From positions 33,875-97,874 of the forward strand of contig CAOOYH010000005.1 in NCBI GenBank assembly GCA_948500755.1: 64,000 nucleotides of DNA, in the 5' to 3' direction. The DNA comes from an uncultured Lactobacillus sp. (lineage in GTDB: Bacteria > Bacillota > Bacilli > Lactobacillales > Lactobacillaceae). Below the pieces are notes generated by a model, which saw only the letters and a list, made by a program, of their open reading frames with translations, had not been told where the DNA came from and searched no databases. Positions 45,417 through 53,701 of this stretch are shown here, in pieces. Numbering within the stretch: the first letter of the stretch is position 1; the number at the start of each line of letters is the position of its first letter. Both the position numbers and the translations under genes were made by a program.

Positions 45417-45446
45417 CAAAAGACGACCGATTTTACTCGGTCGCCC
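45417..45446 (-). terminator. Terminator-like hairpin downstream of the candidate 6S RNA
   Basis: Minus strand: GACCGA...TCGGTC arms (7 bp, CGACCGA/TCGGTCG) around GTAAAA, then TCTTTTG. Confidence 0.7.
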
Positions 45447-45454
45447 ATTAAGTT

Positions 45455-45656
45455 CCAAAAAATCCGAGTCGACTGAACATAGCATAATGACGCTTGTTGA
45501 ACCCGCAATGTTCAATATTTGAGTTAGTATCGCAGCGAATATGGATCCTGGGCACAATGCCAGTATTCCGATTCGGTAGTTATTTACTAACTCCCACGTC
45601 TTATAGTTTGATCGGTCAACTTTATACATTTAAGCTTGTCGATCAACTCAGATCAC
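45455..45656 (-). ncRNA. ssrS: Candidate 6S RNA
   Basis: Non-coding minus-strand region of about 200 nt with a near-perfect promoter: TTGACA (45690-45685) and TATTAT (45667-45662), 17 bases apart. The RNA starts near 45656. Its 5' CTGAGTTGA pairs with 3' TCGACTCGG (45472-45464), followed by TTTTTT. Inside, a long arm closes with GAGTTAGT/ACTAACTC around further stems, so the whole is rod-like with a central bubble. This is the architecture of 6S RNA, which binds RNA polymerase holoenzyme. B. subtilis 6S-1 lies close to the rarA region, as here. Assigned by structure and context only. Confidence 0.65.
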
Positions 45657-45661
45657 TTATT

Positions 45662-45690
45662 ATAATACGCAAACTAGATTTAAATGTCAA
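45662..45690 (-). promoter_or_regulatory. Promoter of the candidate 6S RNA
   Basis: Minus strand TTGACA and TATTAT with a 17-base spacer, located just after the rarA stop codon. Confidence 0.75.
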
Positions 45691-45705
45691 ACATTTCAAT
45701 TTGAG

Positions 45706-47004
45706 CTAGTTAAGTCCCTCAGCCTGCATTTTTCGTAAAATCTCGTATTGCTTTTTTAAACCTTTTTCAATTTTAGAATTGCCTTTAGCATTAAAATATT
45801 GTACGCCCATTAAGTTGTTAGGAAGATATTGTTGAGCAATCCAATCACTAGGATAATCATGAGGATAGATGTAGTCATTTCCATGATTTAGCTTTTTAGA
45901 GCCAGAATAGTGAGCATCTTTCAAACGGTTGGGAATTGCACCAATTCGCTTGTTTTTTACATCACTTAAAGCACTATCAATTGCCATGATTGCACTGTTG
46001 CTTTTGGGTGAAAGAGCAAGTTCAATCACTGCATTTGCTAAGGGGATTCTCGCTTCTGGAAAACCTAATGTTTGTGCAGCTTGAATGGCAATAAAAGCAT
46101 GTTGAGCTGCTGCAGGATTAGCGAGGCCAATATCTTCATAAGCGATAACAGTTAAACGACGACAAATTGAAATGAGGTCCCCAGATTCAATTAATCTAGC
46201 TAAATAGTGAAGGGCGGCGTCTACATCAGACCCTCGAATTGATTTTTGAAAGGCGGAAACTAAGTCATAATGGCCATCACCATGTGCATCAAAGTTTTGA
46301 CTTTTAAGTTGAATTGAATCGGCAATTTCTTTCTTAGTAATTTTAATCGCTGAATCATCTTTTCCAGCTTCTTTAAGTTCTTGCTTAGTGGAAAGAACTG
46401 CTAATTCTAAGCTATTTAGGGTAGAACGCAAATCACCATTACCTTTTTCAACTAAAAGCTCTTTAGCATCTGGGTCTAATTCAACATGATACTTCCCTAA
46501 GCCTTCTTTTTCGTCTGTTAAAGCTCGATCAATTGCTTTCTTAGCATCTTGAGTAGATAAAGGCTTTAATTCGAAAATCTGACAACGTGAGCGAATAGCA
46601 GGAGAGATCGAAATGTAGGGATTTTCGGTAGTGGCGCCAATTAAAATGATTTGTCCTGATTCTAAAAGTGGTAAGAGAAAATCCTGTTTGGTTTTATCTA
46701 AACGATGGATTTCATCTAAAAGTAAAATGACAGTTCCGCTCATCTTACCTTCCTCAGCTACTTGTTGGAGCTGCTTTTTGCCGTCAGTAGCAGCATTTAA
46801 TGTCCGAAAAGCATACTTAGTAGAGCCGGCAATGGCACTTGCGATACTAGTTTTTCCAATGCCGGGTGGTCCATACAAAATCATCGATGATAAAAGCCGA
46901 GCTTCAACCATTCTTTTGATGATTTTACCAGGACCAATTAAATGTTCTTGTCCCACCACTTCATCTAAATTCTTGGGACGCATACGATAGGCTAATGGAT
47001 GCAT
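45706..47004 (-). CDS. rarA: Replication-associated recombination protein RarA
   Basis: AAA+ ATPase of about 432 residues, MgsA/RarA/WHIP type, acting at stalled replication forks. Walker A GPPGIGKTS, Walker B LLDEIHRLD and arginine-finger region are present, with the family C terminus (HALAQYLPN-type QQYLPNNLMG). The ATG at 47004, after AAAGGGG, matches the family start MHPLAYRMRPKNLDE; an ORF 11 codons longer is open. Downstream of the yueI-like gene, three bases apart. Confidence 0.93.
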   Translation of the reverse strand: MHPLAYRMRPKNLDEVVGQEHLIGPGKIIKRMVEARLLSSMILYGPPGIGKTSIASAIAGSTKYAFRTLNAATDGKKQLQQVAEEGKMSGTVILLLDEIHRLDKTKQDFLLPLLESGQIILIGATTENPYISISPAIRSRCQIFELKPLSTQDAKKAIDRALTDEKEGLGKYHVELDPDAKELLVEKGNGDLRSTLNSLELAVLSTKQELKEAGKDDSAIKITKKEIADSIQLKSQNFDAHGDGHYDLVSAFQKSIRGSDVDAALHYLARLIESGDLISICRRLTVIAYEDIGLANPAAAQHAFIAIQAAQTLGFPEARIPLANAVIELALSPKSNSAIMAIDSALSDVKNKRIGAIPNRLKDAHYSGSKKLNHGNDYIYPHDYPSDWIAQQYLPNNLMGVQYFNAKGNSKIEKGLKKQYEILRKMQAEGLN

Positions 47005-47006
47005 TT

Positions 47007-47477
47007 CTAATCCCCTTTGTGAAATAGACGTTGCCAAAAACTCTTTTTGGCAGCTGCACTACTCTTAAGCTCGGTTTTTGGCATTTCTGGGGCATAGACT
47101 TGTCCAATTTCTACGCGCATTTTGTTGATGGCATCTTTAGCTACAACTAAAACCGCAGTGTCTTCAGGACCTTTTTTAGCGGTTTCGTTATAAATAAGAG
47201 TAAAAGGGATGTCATCTTTACTACAAGTAGCTTCAACTTTATTTAAAAAGTTGTTGTCATCAATATTTCCATTAATTAAAACTGTATAGCCCTTATAATC
47301 AGGAATATGCTCGAGAAAAAGGGCAGTTAACTTAGGATCCTTAAGTTCGGAATTATTCATTCTTACTAAAACTCGCTCACGCAAGGATCCTAAATAGCGC
47401 CGTCTTTCATCGGGTTTGGTTTGAGGAGTAATTCCTTGAGCAGCTTGCTCAACTCGCTTAGATAAATCTTCTGACAT
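47007..47477 (-). CDS. YueI-like (DUF1694) protein
   Basis: 156-residue protein of the DUF1694/YueI family, unknown function, with a conserved YLGSLRERVLVRM.N segment. It uses the ATG at 47477 preceded by AAAGGAGG. The stop lies just before the rarA start, so the two form an operon, while the upstream terminator separates it from rpsD. Confidence 0.85.
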   Translation of the reverse strand: MSEDLSKRVEQAAQGITPQTKPDERRRYLGSLRERVLVRMNNSELKDPKLTALFLEHIPDYKGYTVLINGNIDDNNFLNKVEATCSKDDIPFTLIYNETAKKGPEDTAVLVVAKDAINKMRVEIGQVYAPEMPKTELKSSAAAKKSFWQRLFHKGD

Positions 47478-47500
47478 AAAAATCCTCCTTTTAGTTAATG

Positions 47501-47530
47501 AAAAAACCTTTCCCGCAGGGGAAAGGTTTT
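47501..47530 (-). terminator. Terminator after rpsD
   Basis: Minus strand AAAACCTTTCCC...GGGAAAGGTTTTTT, with a CTGC loop; stem 12 bp plus T run. Confidence 0.88.
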
Positions 47531-47551
47531 GAAATAAAATGAAACAAGAAA

Positions 47552-48163
47552 TTAAAGTAACTTGTTGTACCATTCAACAACGAGTGCTTCGTTGATTTCT
47601 GGGTTCATTTCGTCACGTTCTGGTAAACGTACAAGGGTACCTTCCATCTTGTTGTCATCAAATGAAACGTATGATGGACGAGCAGTAACTGCTTCAAGAG
47701 CATCCTTAACTTGTTGTAAGTTCTTTGACTTATCCTTCAAACCAATAACTTGGCCTACGCTAACTTCGTATGAAGGAATGTCAACACGCTTGCCATCAAC
47801 AGTGATGTGACCGTGGTTTACTAATTGTCTTGCTTGTTCTCTAGTAGTAGCTAAACCAAGACGGTAAACCATGTTGTCCAAACGACGTTCAAGCAAGATC
47901 ATGAAGTTAGTACCGTGTTCACCTTCACGGATCTTACCAGCGCGAGCAAACATAGTTCTAAATTGACGTTCGTTTAAGCCGTACATCCAACGTAACTTTT
48001 GCTTTTCGTGCAATTGTTGACCGTATTCTGAAACACGACCACGGCTGTTAGGACCATGTTGACCTGGAGCGTAGTTACGACGAGCAAGTTCCTTGCCAGT
48101 ACCTGAAAGTGAAATACCTAATCTTCTTGAACGCTTCCAACTTGGACCAGTATATCTTGACAT
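47552..48163 (-). CDS. rpsD: 30S ribosomal protein S4
   Basis: 203-residue primary 16S rRNA-binding protein. It starts MSRYTGPSWKRSRRLG at the ATG 48163 with GGAGG. The S4 RNA-binding domain (RRLDNMVYRLGLATTREQARQLVNHGHI) is intact, and the N-terminal zinc cysteines are absent, as in C-minus S4. Monocistronic, with its autoregulatory leader upstream. Confidence 0.97.
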   Translation of the reverse strand: MSRYTGPSWKRSRRLGISLSGTGKELARRNYAPGQHGPNSRGRVSEYGQQLHEKQKLRWMYGLNERQFRTMFARAGKIREGEHGTNFMILLERRLDNMVYRLGLATTREQARQLVNHGHITVDGKRVDIPSYEVSVGQVIGLKDKSKNLQQVKDALEAVTARPSYVSFDDNKMEGTLVRLPERDEMNPEINEALVVEWYNKLL

Positions 48164-48341
48164 ATAAAATTCCTCCAATAAAATCTAATAATAATTTTTG
48201 GAGTAAAATATCACAAATAAGTTCAACATTCGTGCATCTTAATTTCCATTTTCGCCCGTTGCAGCGTGGGTTACTCGTTCACTCGATAGCGTATTAAGAT
48301 GTTGACGTTCTTGTCACTTATTGCTGCAAATATTTTACACG
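48164..48341 (-). promoter_or_regulatory. rpsD leader RNA (S4 autoregulation)
   Basis: About 175 nt untranslated leader with long-range pairing. Arms CATCTTAAT/ATTAAGATG enclose a domain, and outer arms AAGAACGTCAAC/GTTGAACTT and AATAAG/CTTATT close the structure near the start codon. This matches the Firmicutes S4 leader that rpsD protein binds to repress itself. Promoter: TTGATT (48376-48371) and TATAAT (48353-48348), 17 bases apart. Confidence 0.75.
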
Positions 48342-48375
48342 AACTCAATTATATAAAGGTATTGATAATAAATCA

Positions 48376-48408
48376 AGAAAAAAGGCGGGTTTTATCCCGC
48401 TTTTTTAG
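48376..48408. terminator. Terminator-like hairpin between rpsD and ezrA promoters
   Basis: AAAAAAGGCGGG / CCCGCTTTTTT stem with T-run on either strand. No gene ends here; the genes on both sides are divergent. Confidence 0.6.
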
Positions 48409-48414
48409 TTGGTC

Positions 48415-48423
48415 TGGTATAAT
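48415..48423 (+). promoter_or_regulatory. ezrA promoter (extended -10)
   Basis: TGGTATAAT at 48415-48423; no clear -35, since that position is the 3' arm of the hairpin at 48376-48408. Confidence 0.55.
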
Positions 48424-48447
48424 TATTGTAGTTTTGGAGGGTAGTAC

Positions 48448-50169
48448 ATGTCATCAATTGAAACTCTAATCGTTATAGCAGTAATTATTGTAGTTATACT
48501 TGTTGTGGCATTTATGCTAATTACCAATCGACGTCAGCTTAAAGAAATCGAAGCTATTGATAAATTGGTAAATAAAATTGAAAAAATGCATCTTGAACGC
48601 GACATTGATCGCTTAGATAAGATGGATTTGGCTGGGGAAAGTCTAACCACTTTAAATACTTGGCGAAAAAGTTACCAAGAAGCTTCAACTGCTAAAATCC
48701 CTGAAGTTCAACATTTAGTAGAAGAAGCTGCAGATCAAAATAGTAATTATCATTTATTTAAAGCGCGCAAAAATATTAAACAAGCTCGTGAAATCATCAA
48801 GCCAACTTTTGAAGATGCTCGTAATACCAAGGCTGTTTTTACAGAATTGCTTGAATCTAACCGAGAAAATCAAGTGCAATATGAATCTTTGATCAAAACC
48901 TATCGTGAAATTCGAAAGATGGTCTTGGCCGATTCATTTGATTATGGGGTAGCACTTGAGCAACTTGAAAATGAACTGGCAGCAATGGATAGCGATTTTG
49001 ATGAAGCAAAGAACTTATCTTCTCAAGGAGATCATGTGGAAGCTAAGCGTGTCTTATCTAAGATTCGAATGGATTTGAGTAATTTACAAGAGGAATTGCC
49101 AAAAATCCGCGAAGGTCACCATCAAATTGAGTCAACTTTCCAAGATCAATTGCGTGAACTTTCTACTACATATAAGAACATGCTCTCTGAGAAATATTAC
49201 ATTACTGAAGTAAATATTTTAGAAGAGATTAAAAAGATCCCTACTGAAATTGATAAAGCTAGAGATTTACTGGCTGATCTTAAAATGAATGAACTTGCTG
49301 AACAAAATAAAAAAATCTCCAATCAAATCGATGCTCTTTATTCTGTTTTGGCTAAGGAATACAAGGCACGTCCATTTGTTGAAGAAAATCAAAGCAAGAT
49401 GTTTACGCTTATTTCTCACCAGCAAAGTGCTTCTAAGAAGTTAGTTGAAAAACTCAAGCATATTGATGAAAGTTATGAATTGACTCATGGTGAACTTGAT
49501 GAAGGTAAGCACTTGGAACAAGAAGTTAATGATATGAGTCGGCAATATACAGTTCAAACTCAAAATATTGCTGATGGAAAAGGTGTTTACTCTCAAATTC
49601 AAGATTCATGGCTGCGGATGCTCGATCGTTTGCGTGAAATTGATGAAGAACAAAAGAAGATGTCTCAAGATGTAGATGGCTTATACGATTCTGAAAATGT
49701 CGCTAATGATTCCATTAATCACTTTAAACAAGAAGTTTCATTAGTTTATCGTCGACTTCAAAGAAGAAACTTGCCAGGTAATCCGGATTCATTTGTACAA
49801 ATGTACACGCTTGTCGTTAATGAAATTGGGCATGTGAGTGAAGAATTAAGTCGCGTGCGCATTAATATGGAAAGAATTTCTGATGAATTGATTCAAATTT
49901 CTGATGATGTTGAGCGTCTAAAGCGTGAAGCTGATGATATCATTAACTCCGCAAACTTGGTTGAATTAACCTTGCAATATTCAAATAAGTATTCTTCAAA
50001 TGAAGCGATTAAACGCGCACAACAAAAGGCTTTAAGATTATATCAAAACGATTATAATTATAAAGAAGCCTTGGATACAATTGCGACTGCCATTGAAAAA
50101 GTAGAGCCTGGTGCATACCAACGACTTGAAAATTCCTACTATTCCGAACAGAAGCAAAAAGAAGCGTAG
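48448..50169 (+). CDS. ezrA: Septation ring formation regulator EzrA
   Basis: 573-residue membrane-anchored protein that restrains FtsZ ring assembly. One N-terminal helix (about residues 7-26), then a spectrin-like cytosolic coiled-coil array. The N-out topology and length of roughly 570 are typical. The protein ends in a QKEA tail. It stands alone with a GGAGGG ribosome site. Confidence 0.93.
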   Translation: MSSIETLIVIAVIIVVILVVAFMLITNRRQLKEIEAIDKLVNKIEKMHLERDIDRLDKMDLAGESLTTLNTWRKSYQEASTAKIPEVQHLVEEAADQNSNYHLFKARKNIKQAREIIKPTFEDARNTKAVFTELLESNRENQVQYESLIKTYREIRKMVLADSFDYGVALEQLENELAAMDSDFDEAKNLSSQGDHVEAKRVLSKIRMDLSNLQEELPKIREGHHQIESTFQDQLRELSTTYKNMLSEKYYITEVNILEEIKKIPTEIDKARDLLADLKMNELAEQNKKISNQIDALYSVLAKEYKARPFVEENQSKMFTLISHQQSASKKLVEKLKHIDESYELTHGELDEGKHLEQEVNDMSRQYTVQTQNIADGKGVYSQIQDSWLRMLDRLREIDEEQKKMSQDVDGLYDSENVANDSINHFKQEVSLVYRRLQRRNLPGNPDSFVQMYTLVVNEIGHVSEELSRVRINMERISDELIQISDDVERLKREADDIINSANLVELTLQYSNKYSSNEAIKRAQQKALRLYQNDYNYKEALDTIATAIEKVEPGAYQRLENSYYSEQKQKEA

Positions 50170-50218
50170 GAAATAATTGCAAGTCTAATGAAATTAGGTT
50201 ACAATTTGTAAGTTGATA

Positions 50219-50248
50219 AACGGTCATAATAATTGACCGTTTTTTTGA
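50219..50248 (+). terminator. Terminator after ezrA
   Basis: AACGGTCA/TGACCGTT stem with TAATAAT loop and seven T; a gene start follows within 15 bases. Confidence 0.82.
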
Positions 50249-50261
50249 AAGGGAATGAATC

Positions 50262-51422
50262 GTGATATATTTTGACAATAGTGCAACGACAAAAATTGAT
50301 CCATCAGTTTTAGAAACTTATAACAAGGTTACAGAGGATATTTGGGGAAATCCTTCTAGTTTGCATAAATTAGGAGATCGTGCCCATCAGTTGTTAGAAG
50401 CTTCTCGCAAGCAAATTGCGGATTTATTGAATGTAAAGCAACATGAAATTTTCTTTACTTCTGGCGGAACTGAATCTAACAATGCTGCCATCAAGGGAAC
50501 TGCAATTCAAAAACGCGAATTCGGTAAGCATATCATTACTTCTAGTGTGGAGCACGCTTCTGTAGCTAATAGCTTTAATAGTTTAGAAAATCTAGGTTAT
50601 CGTGTAACTCGCTTGCCTGTTGATAAGGAAGGCCGCGTAAATGTTAACGATTTAAGAAATGCGATTGATTCTGATACCACGCTAGTTTCAATCATGGGTG
50701 TGAATAACGAAATCGGTACGATTCAACCCATTGACGAAATCAGCGATTTGCTTGAAAATTATCCGACAATTCAATTCCACGTGGATAATGTACAAGCTTT
50801 AGGTAAAAATCTCTGGGATCAAGTATTTACGCCAAGAGTTGATTTGTCTAGTTTTTCAGCGCATAAATTCCACGCTCCTCGCGGCATTGGCATTCTTTAC
50901 AAAAAAGAGGGTAAGATGCTCAGCCCACTTCATGATGGTGGTGGCCAAGAAAAGGGTCTTCGTTCTGGGACAGAAAACTTGCCTGCCATTGCTGCAATGG
51001 CTAAGGCGGTCAGATTGCTGCTTGATAACGAAGAAGAAAAGGCAAATCGTGAAGAAGCAATTAAGGAAAAGATCATCAATTACTTGCAAGATAAGCCAGG
51101 AATCGATATCTTTTCACCAGCACAAAAGAACTTTGCTCCTCATATTCTTTGCTTCTCACTTGAAGGAATTCGTGGCGAAACCTTGGTTCATACTCTTGAA
51201 GATCAAGATATCTTTGTATCAACTACTTCAGCTTGTGCTTCCAAGACTGCCGATGAAGCAAGTACATTGGCAGCTATGCGAGTAGATGATAAAATTGCTA
51301 CAAGTGCAATTCGTTTGAGCTTTGACGAAAGTAATACACTTGAAGAAGCAGATCAATTTATTGCTAGTTTTGACAAGATTTATAAGCATTTTGCTAAAAT
51401 TAATCACTTGGGAGAAGATTAA
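50262..51422 (+). CDS. Cysteine desulfurase, IscS/NifS type
   Basis: 386-residue PLP enzyme, probably the sulfur donor to ThiI for 4-thiouridine in tRNA, a pairing that is typical in Firmicutes. PLP lysine in SSFSAHKFHAPRG, catalytic cysteine in TTSACAS, and VEHAS with the PLP-stacking histidine are present. Starts with GTG after AAAGGGA. The stop is immediately followed by the thiI ATG (TAAATG). Confidence 0.93.
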   Translation: MIYFDNSATTKIDPSVLETYNKVTEDIWGNPSSLHKLGDRAHQLLEASRKQIADLLNVKQHEIFFTSGGTESNNAAIKGTAIQKREFGKHIITSSVEHASVANSFNSLENLGYRVTRLPVDKEGRVNVNDLRNAIDSDTTLVSIMGVNNEIGTIQPIDEISDLLENYPTIQFHVDNVQALGKNLWDQVFTPRVDLSSFSAHKFHAPRGIGILYKKEGKMLSPLHDGGGQEKGLRSGTENLPAIAAMAKAVRLLLDNEEEKANREEAIKEKIINYLQDKPGIDIFSPAQKNFAPHILCFSLEGIRGETLVHTLEDQDIFVSTTSACASKTADEASTLAAMRVDDKIATSAIRLSFDESNTLEEADQFIASFDKIYKHFAKINHLGED

Positions 51423-52643
51423 ATGGTTAAATATACAGAAGTTATGGTTCGTTATGGCGAACTTTCAACTAAGGGTAAGAACCGAAAGGACTTTATTGGT
51501 CGTTTGGCTGGTAATGTCACTAAGGTTCTTAAGGATTTCCCAGAAGTTGAAATTCATCCTCGTCATGACAGAATGCACATTGTGTTGAATGGGGCACCTT
51601 TTGAAGAAATCGATAAGCGATTGAAGAAGGTATTTGGGATTCAAACCTATTCCCCAGCAATTAAAGTTAATAAGACGCTTGAAGATATTGAAAAGACTTC
51701 CCTTGCTTTAATGCAAGAAACTTTTGAAAAGGGAATGACTTTCAAGGTAAACACTAAGCGTAGTGATCACCAATTTGAATATGACACTAACCAATTAAAC
51801 CGTATGGTGGGTGACTACTTATTTGACAATATGGATGATCTTGAAGCAGAAATGAAGCATCCTGACTTGGTGCTTAGAATTGAAGTGCGTCAAGATGCAG
51901 TATATATTTCAAACCAATTGCTTCATGGTGTTGGCGGGATGCCAGTTGGTACTGCAGGTAAAGCTGTGATGATGCTTTCAGGTGGTATCGATTCTCCAGT
52001 TGCTTCATATCTTGCATTGAAGCGCGGGGTTGATATTGAAATGGTTCACTTCTTTAGTCCGCCTTACACTACTGAAAAAGCACTTGCTAAGGCTAAGGAA
52101 TTGACTGGAATTTTGGCAAATTATGCCGGTAAGATCAACTTTATTGCGGTTCCATTTGCGGAAATTCAAGAAACTATCAAGGAAAAATTGCCTGAAGGTT
52201 ACTTGATGACGGTTCAACGTCGTTTTATGCTTCAACTTGCAGATCGCATTCGTGCAAAGCGCGGCGGTTTGGCAATTTTCAATGGTGAATCTGTTGGTCA
52301 AGTTGCTTCTCAAACTTTGGAATCAATGGTTGCAATCAATGATGTAACTACTACGCCAGTGATTCGTCCAGTGGCAACAATGGATAAGACTGAAATTATC
52401 AAACTTGCTGAAGAAATTGGTACTTTTGATCTTTCAATCGAACCATTCGAAGATTGTTGTACGATCTTCGCCCCACCACGTCCAAAGACTAAGCCAAAGC
52501 TTGACAAGGCACGTGAATATGAAGCTCGTCTTGATGTTGAAGGTTTGATTCAAAGAGCAATGGATGGTATTGAAGTAATGCCAATTTATCCAAATCAAAA
52601 GTTCTTGGATGATAAGGCTCAAGAAGATTCAGACTTGTTGTAA
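51423..52643 (+). CDS. thiI: tRNA 4-thiouridine synthase ThiI
   Basis: 406-residue ThiI with ferredoxin-like and THUMP domains (about 1-165) and the PP-loop MLSGGIDSPVASY at about residue 185. No rhodanese domain; the C terminus carries EDCCTIFAPPRPKTKP, where a cysteine may carry sulfur. Makes s4U8 in tRNA using sulfur from the upstream desulfurase. Lacks its own promoter. Confidence 0.95.
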   Translation: MVKYTEVMVRYGELSTKGKNRKDFIGRLAGNVTKVLKDFPEVEIHPRHDRMHIVLNGAPFEEIDKRLKKVFGIQTYSPAIKVNKTLEDIEKTSLALMQETFEKGMTFKVNTKRSDHQFEYDTNQLNRMVGDYLFDNMDDLEAEMKHPDLVLRIEVRQDAVYISNQLLHGVGGMPVGTAGKAVMMLSGGIDSPVASYLALKRGVDIEMVHFFSPPYTTEKALAKAKELTGILANYAGKINFIAVPFAEIQETIKEKLPEGYLMTVQRRFMLQLADRIRAKRGGLAIFNGESVGQVASQTLESMVAINDVTTTPVIRPVATMDKTEIIKLAEEIGTFDLSIEPFEDCCTIFAPPRPKTKPKLDKAREYEARLDVEGLIQRAMDGIEVMPIYPNQKFLDDKAQEDSDLL

Positions 52644-52647
52644 AAAT

Positions 52648-52686
52648 AAAGCATTCTGTAGCTAGTTGCTATGGGATGCTTTTTCT
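52648..52686 (+). terminator. Terminator after thiI
   Basis: AAAGCATTCTGTAGC paired with GCTATGGGATGCTTT (some G-T pairs), TAGTT loop and T run. Confidence 0.8.
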
Positions 52687-52746
52687 GTGTGTTAAATGAT
52701 AAAATTGATTAGGTAAAAACAGATGAGGATTAGATAGGAAAAGTTA

Positions 52747-53454
52747 ATGAGAATCGATAAATATTTAGCAAATATGAATGTGGGCTCGAGAAAAGAAGTT
52801 CACAAGTTGATTAAGGACGGCTTGGTTATGGTAAATGGTGACGTAGTAAAAACGCCAAAACAAAAAGTTGGAGATCATGATGAAGTAATGGTCGGCGATG
52901 AAGAAATTAAGTATCAACAATACCACTACTTTTTGATGAACAAGCCTAAAGGAGTTCTTTCGGCAACCGAGGATCGTAGTCAGCGAACCGTGATTTCATT
53001 GCTTGAACCACAAGATCGCTATCAAGGAATTACGCCAGTGGGACGACTTGATAAAGATACAACAGGATTGCTTCTGTTAACTAATGATGGTCAATTAAAT
53101 CATGCACTCCTTGCGCCAAATAAGCACGTTGATAAAGTATATTGGGCCAAGATCGCTGGAGTTGCTGATGAAAGTACTGTTGAGAAATTCGCTAAGGGGA
53201 TGACATTGGGCGATGGTACTGAATTAAAGCCCGCTCAGCTCAAGATCTTGAAGCAAGATAGAGAAAATGATAGTTCCGAAATCGAAATTACCATTCGTGA
53301 GGGTAAATATCATCAAATTAAGAGAATGTTTGGTGCTGAAGGGATGAAAGTTGTTGAACTTGAGCGCCTTCAGATGGGAAAGATGACTTTGGGTGATCTA
53401 GAACAAGGGGAGTATCGCGAATTAAGCCCTGAAGAAGTTAAAAATATTAGATAA
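52747..53454 (+). CDS. rsuA: 16S rRNA pseudouridine synthase, RsuA family
   Basis: 235-residue enzyme that makes pseudouridine in rRNA, probably 16S U516-type. An N-terminal S4 domain (MRIDKYLANMNVGSRKEVHKLIK) precedes the catalytic domain with the aspartate in VGRLDKDTTGLLLLTNDG. GGAAAAG-type ribosome site. Last core gene before the accessory island. Confidence 0.93.
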   Translation: MRIDKYLANMNVGSRKEVHKLIKDGLVMVNGDVVKTPKQKVGDHDEVMVGDEEIKYQQYHYFLMNKPKGVLSATEDRSQRTVISLLEPQDRYQGITPVGRLDKDTTGLLLLTNDGQLNHALLAPNKHVDKVYWAKIAGVADESTVEKFAKGMTLGDGTELKPAQLKILKQDRENDSSEIEITIREGKYHQIKRMFGAEGMKVVELERLQMGKMTLGDLEQGEYRELSPEEVKNIR

Positions 53455-53499
53455 AATGGTGATACAATTGATTTATTATAAGTAGAGGAGGCCTCCAGA

Positions 53500-53556
53500 A
53501 TGGAAAATTCATCAAGTACAATGTTTTGGGTTCTAAACTTGTTTTTTAATAAATAA
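53500..53556 (+). CDS. 18-residue hydrophobic peptide next to rgg genes (candidate signal peptide)
   Basis: Short ORF encoding MENSSSTMFWVLNLFFNK. AGAGGAGG at 53484-53491 is an almost ideal Shine-Dalgarno sequence eight bases from the ATG, and a strong terminator follows 16 bases after the stop, so it looks like a dedicated short transcript. The C-terminal half is hydrophobic with a basic last residue. It stands immediately upstream of two Rgg-family regulators, whose relatives bind short hydrophobic or leaderless peptides. No processing site is evident. Pheromone role is inference. Confidence 0.5.
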   Translation: MENSSSTMFWVLNLFFNK

Positions 53557-53572
53557 ATTATCAAAATATAGA

Positions 53573-53608
53573 AAAATACGTCTAAGGTAGCTCTTAGGCG
53601 TATTTTTT
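53573..53608 (+). terminator. Terminator after the 18-residue peptide ORF
   Basis: 14-bp stem AAAATACGTCTAAG with CTTAGGCGTATTTT (one G-T) and six T. Confidence 0.88.
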
Positions 53609-53701
53609 ATGCAAATAAGCAGAAAAATCTTCGATATAGAAGATTTTAGGATTTTTTTCTTACGCTTAAATAACATGAAAGTGGAAAGTGTGGGAAAAAG
53701 A

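Noticed and set aside
45324..45629. Minus-strand ORF of about 100 codons over the candidate 6S RNA
   Set aside because: It overlaps a strong RNA promoter, has no ribosome binding site, and its composition fits a structured RNA.
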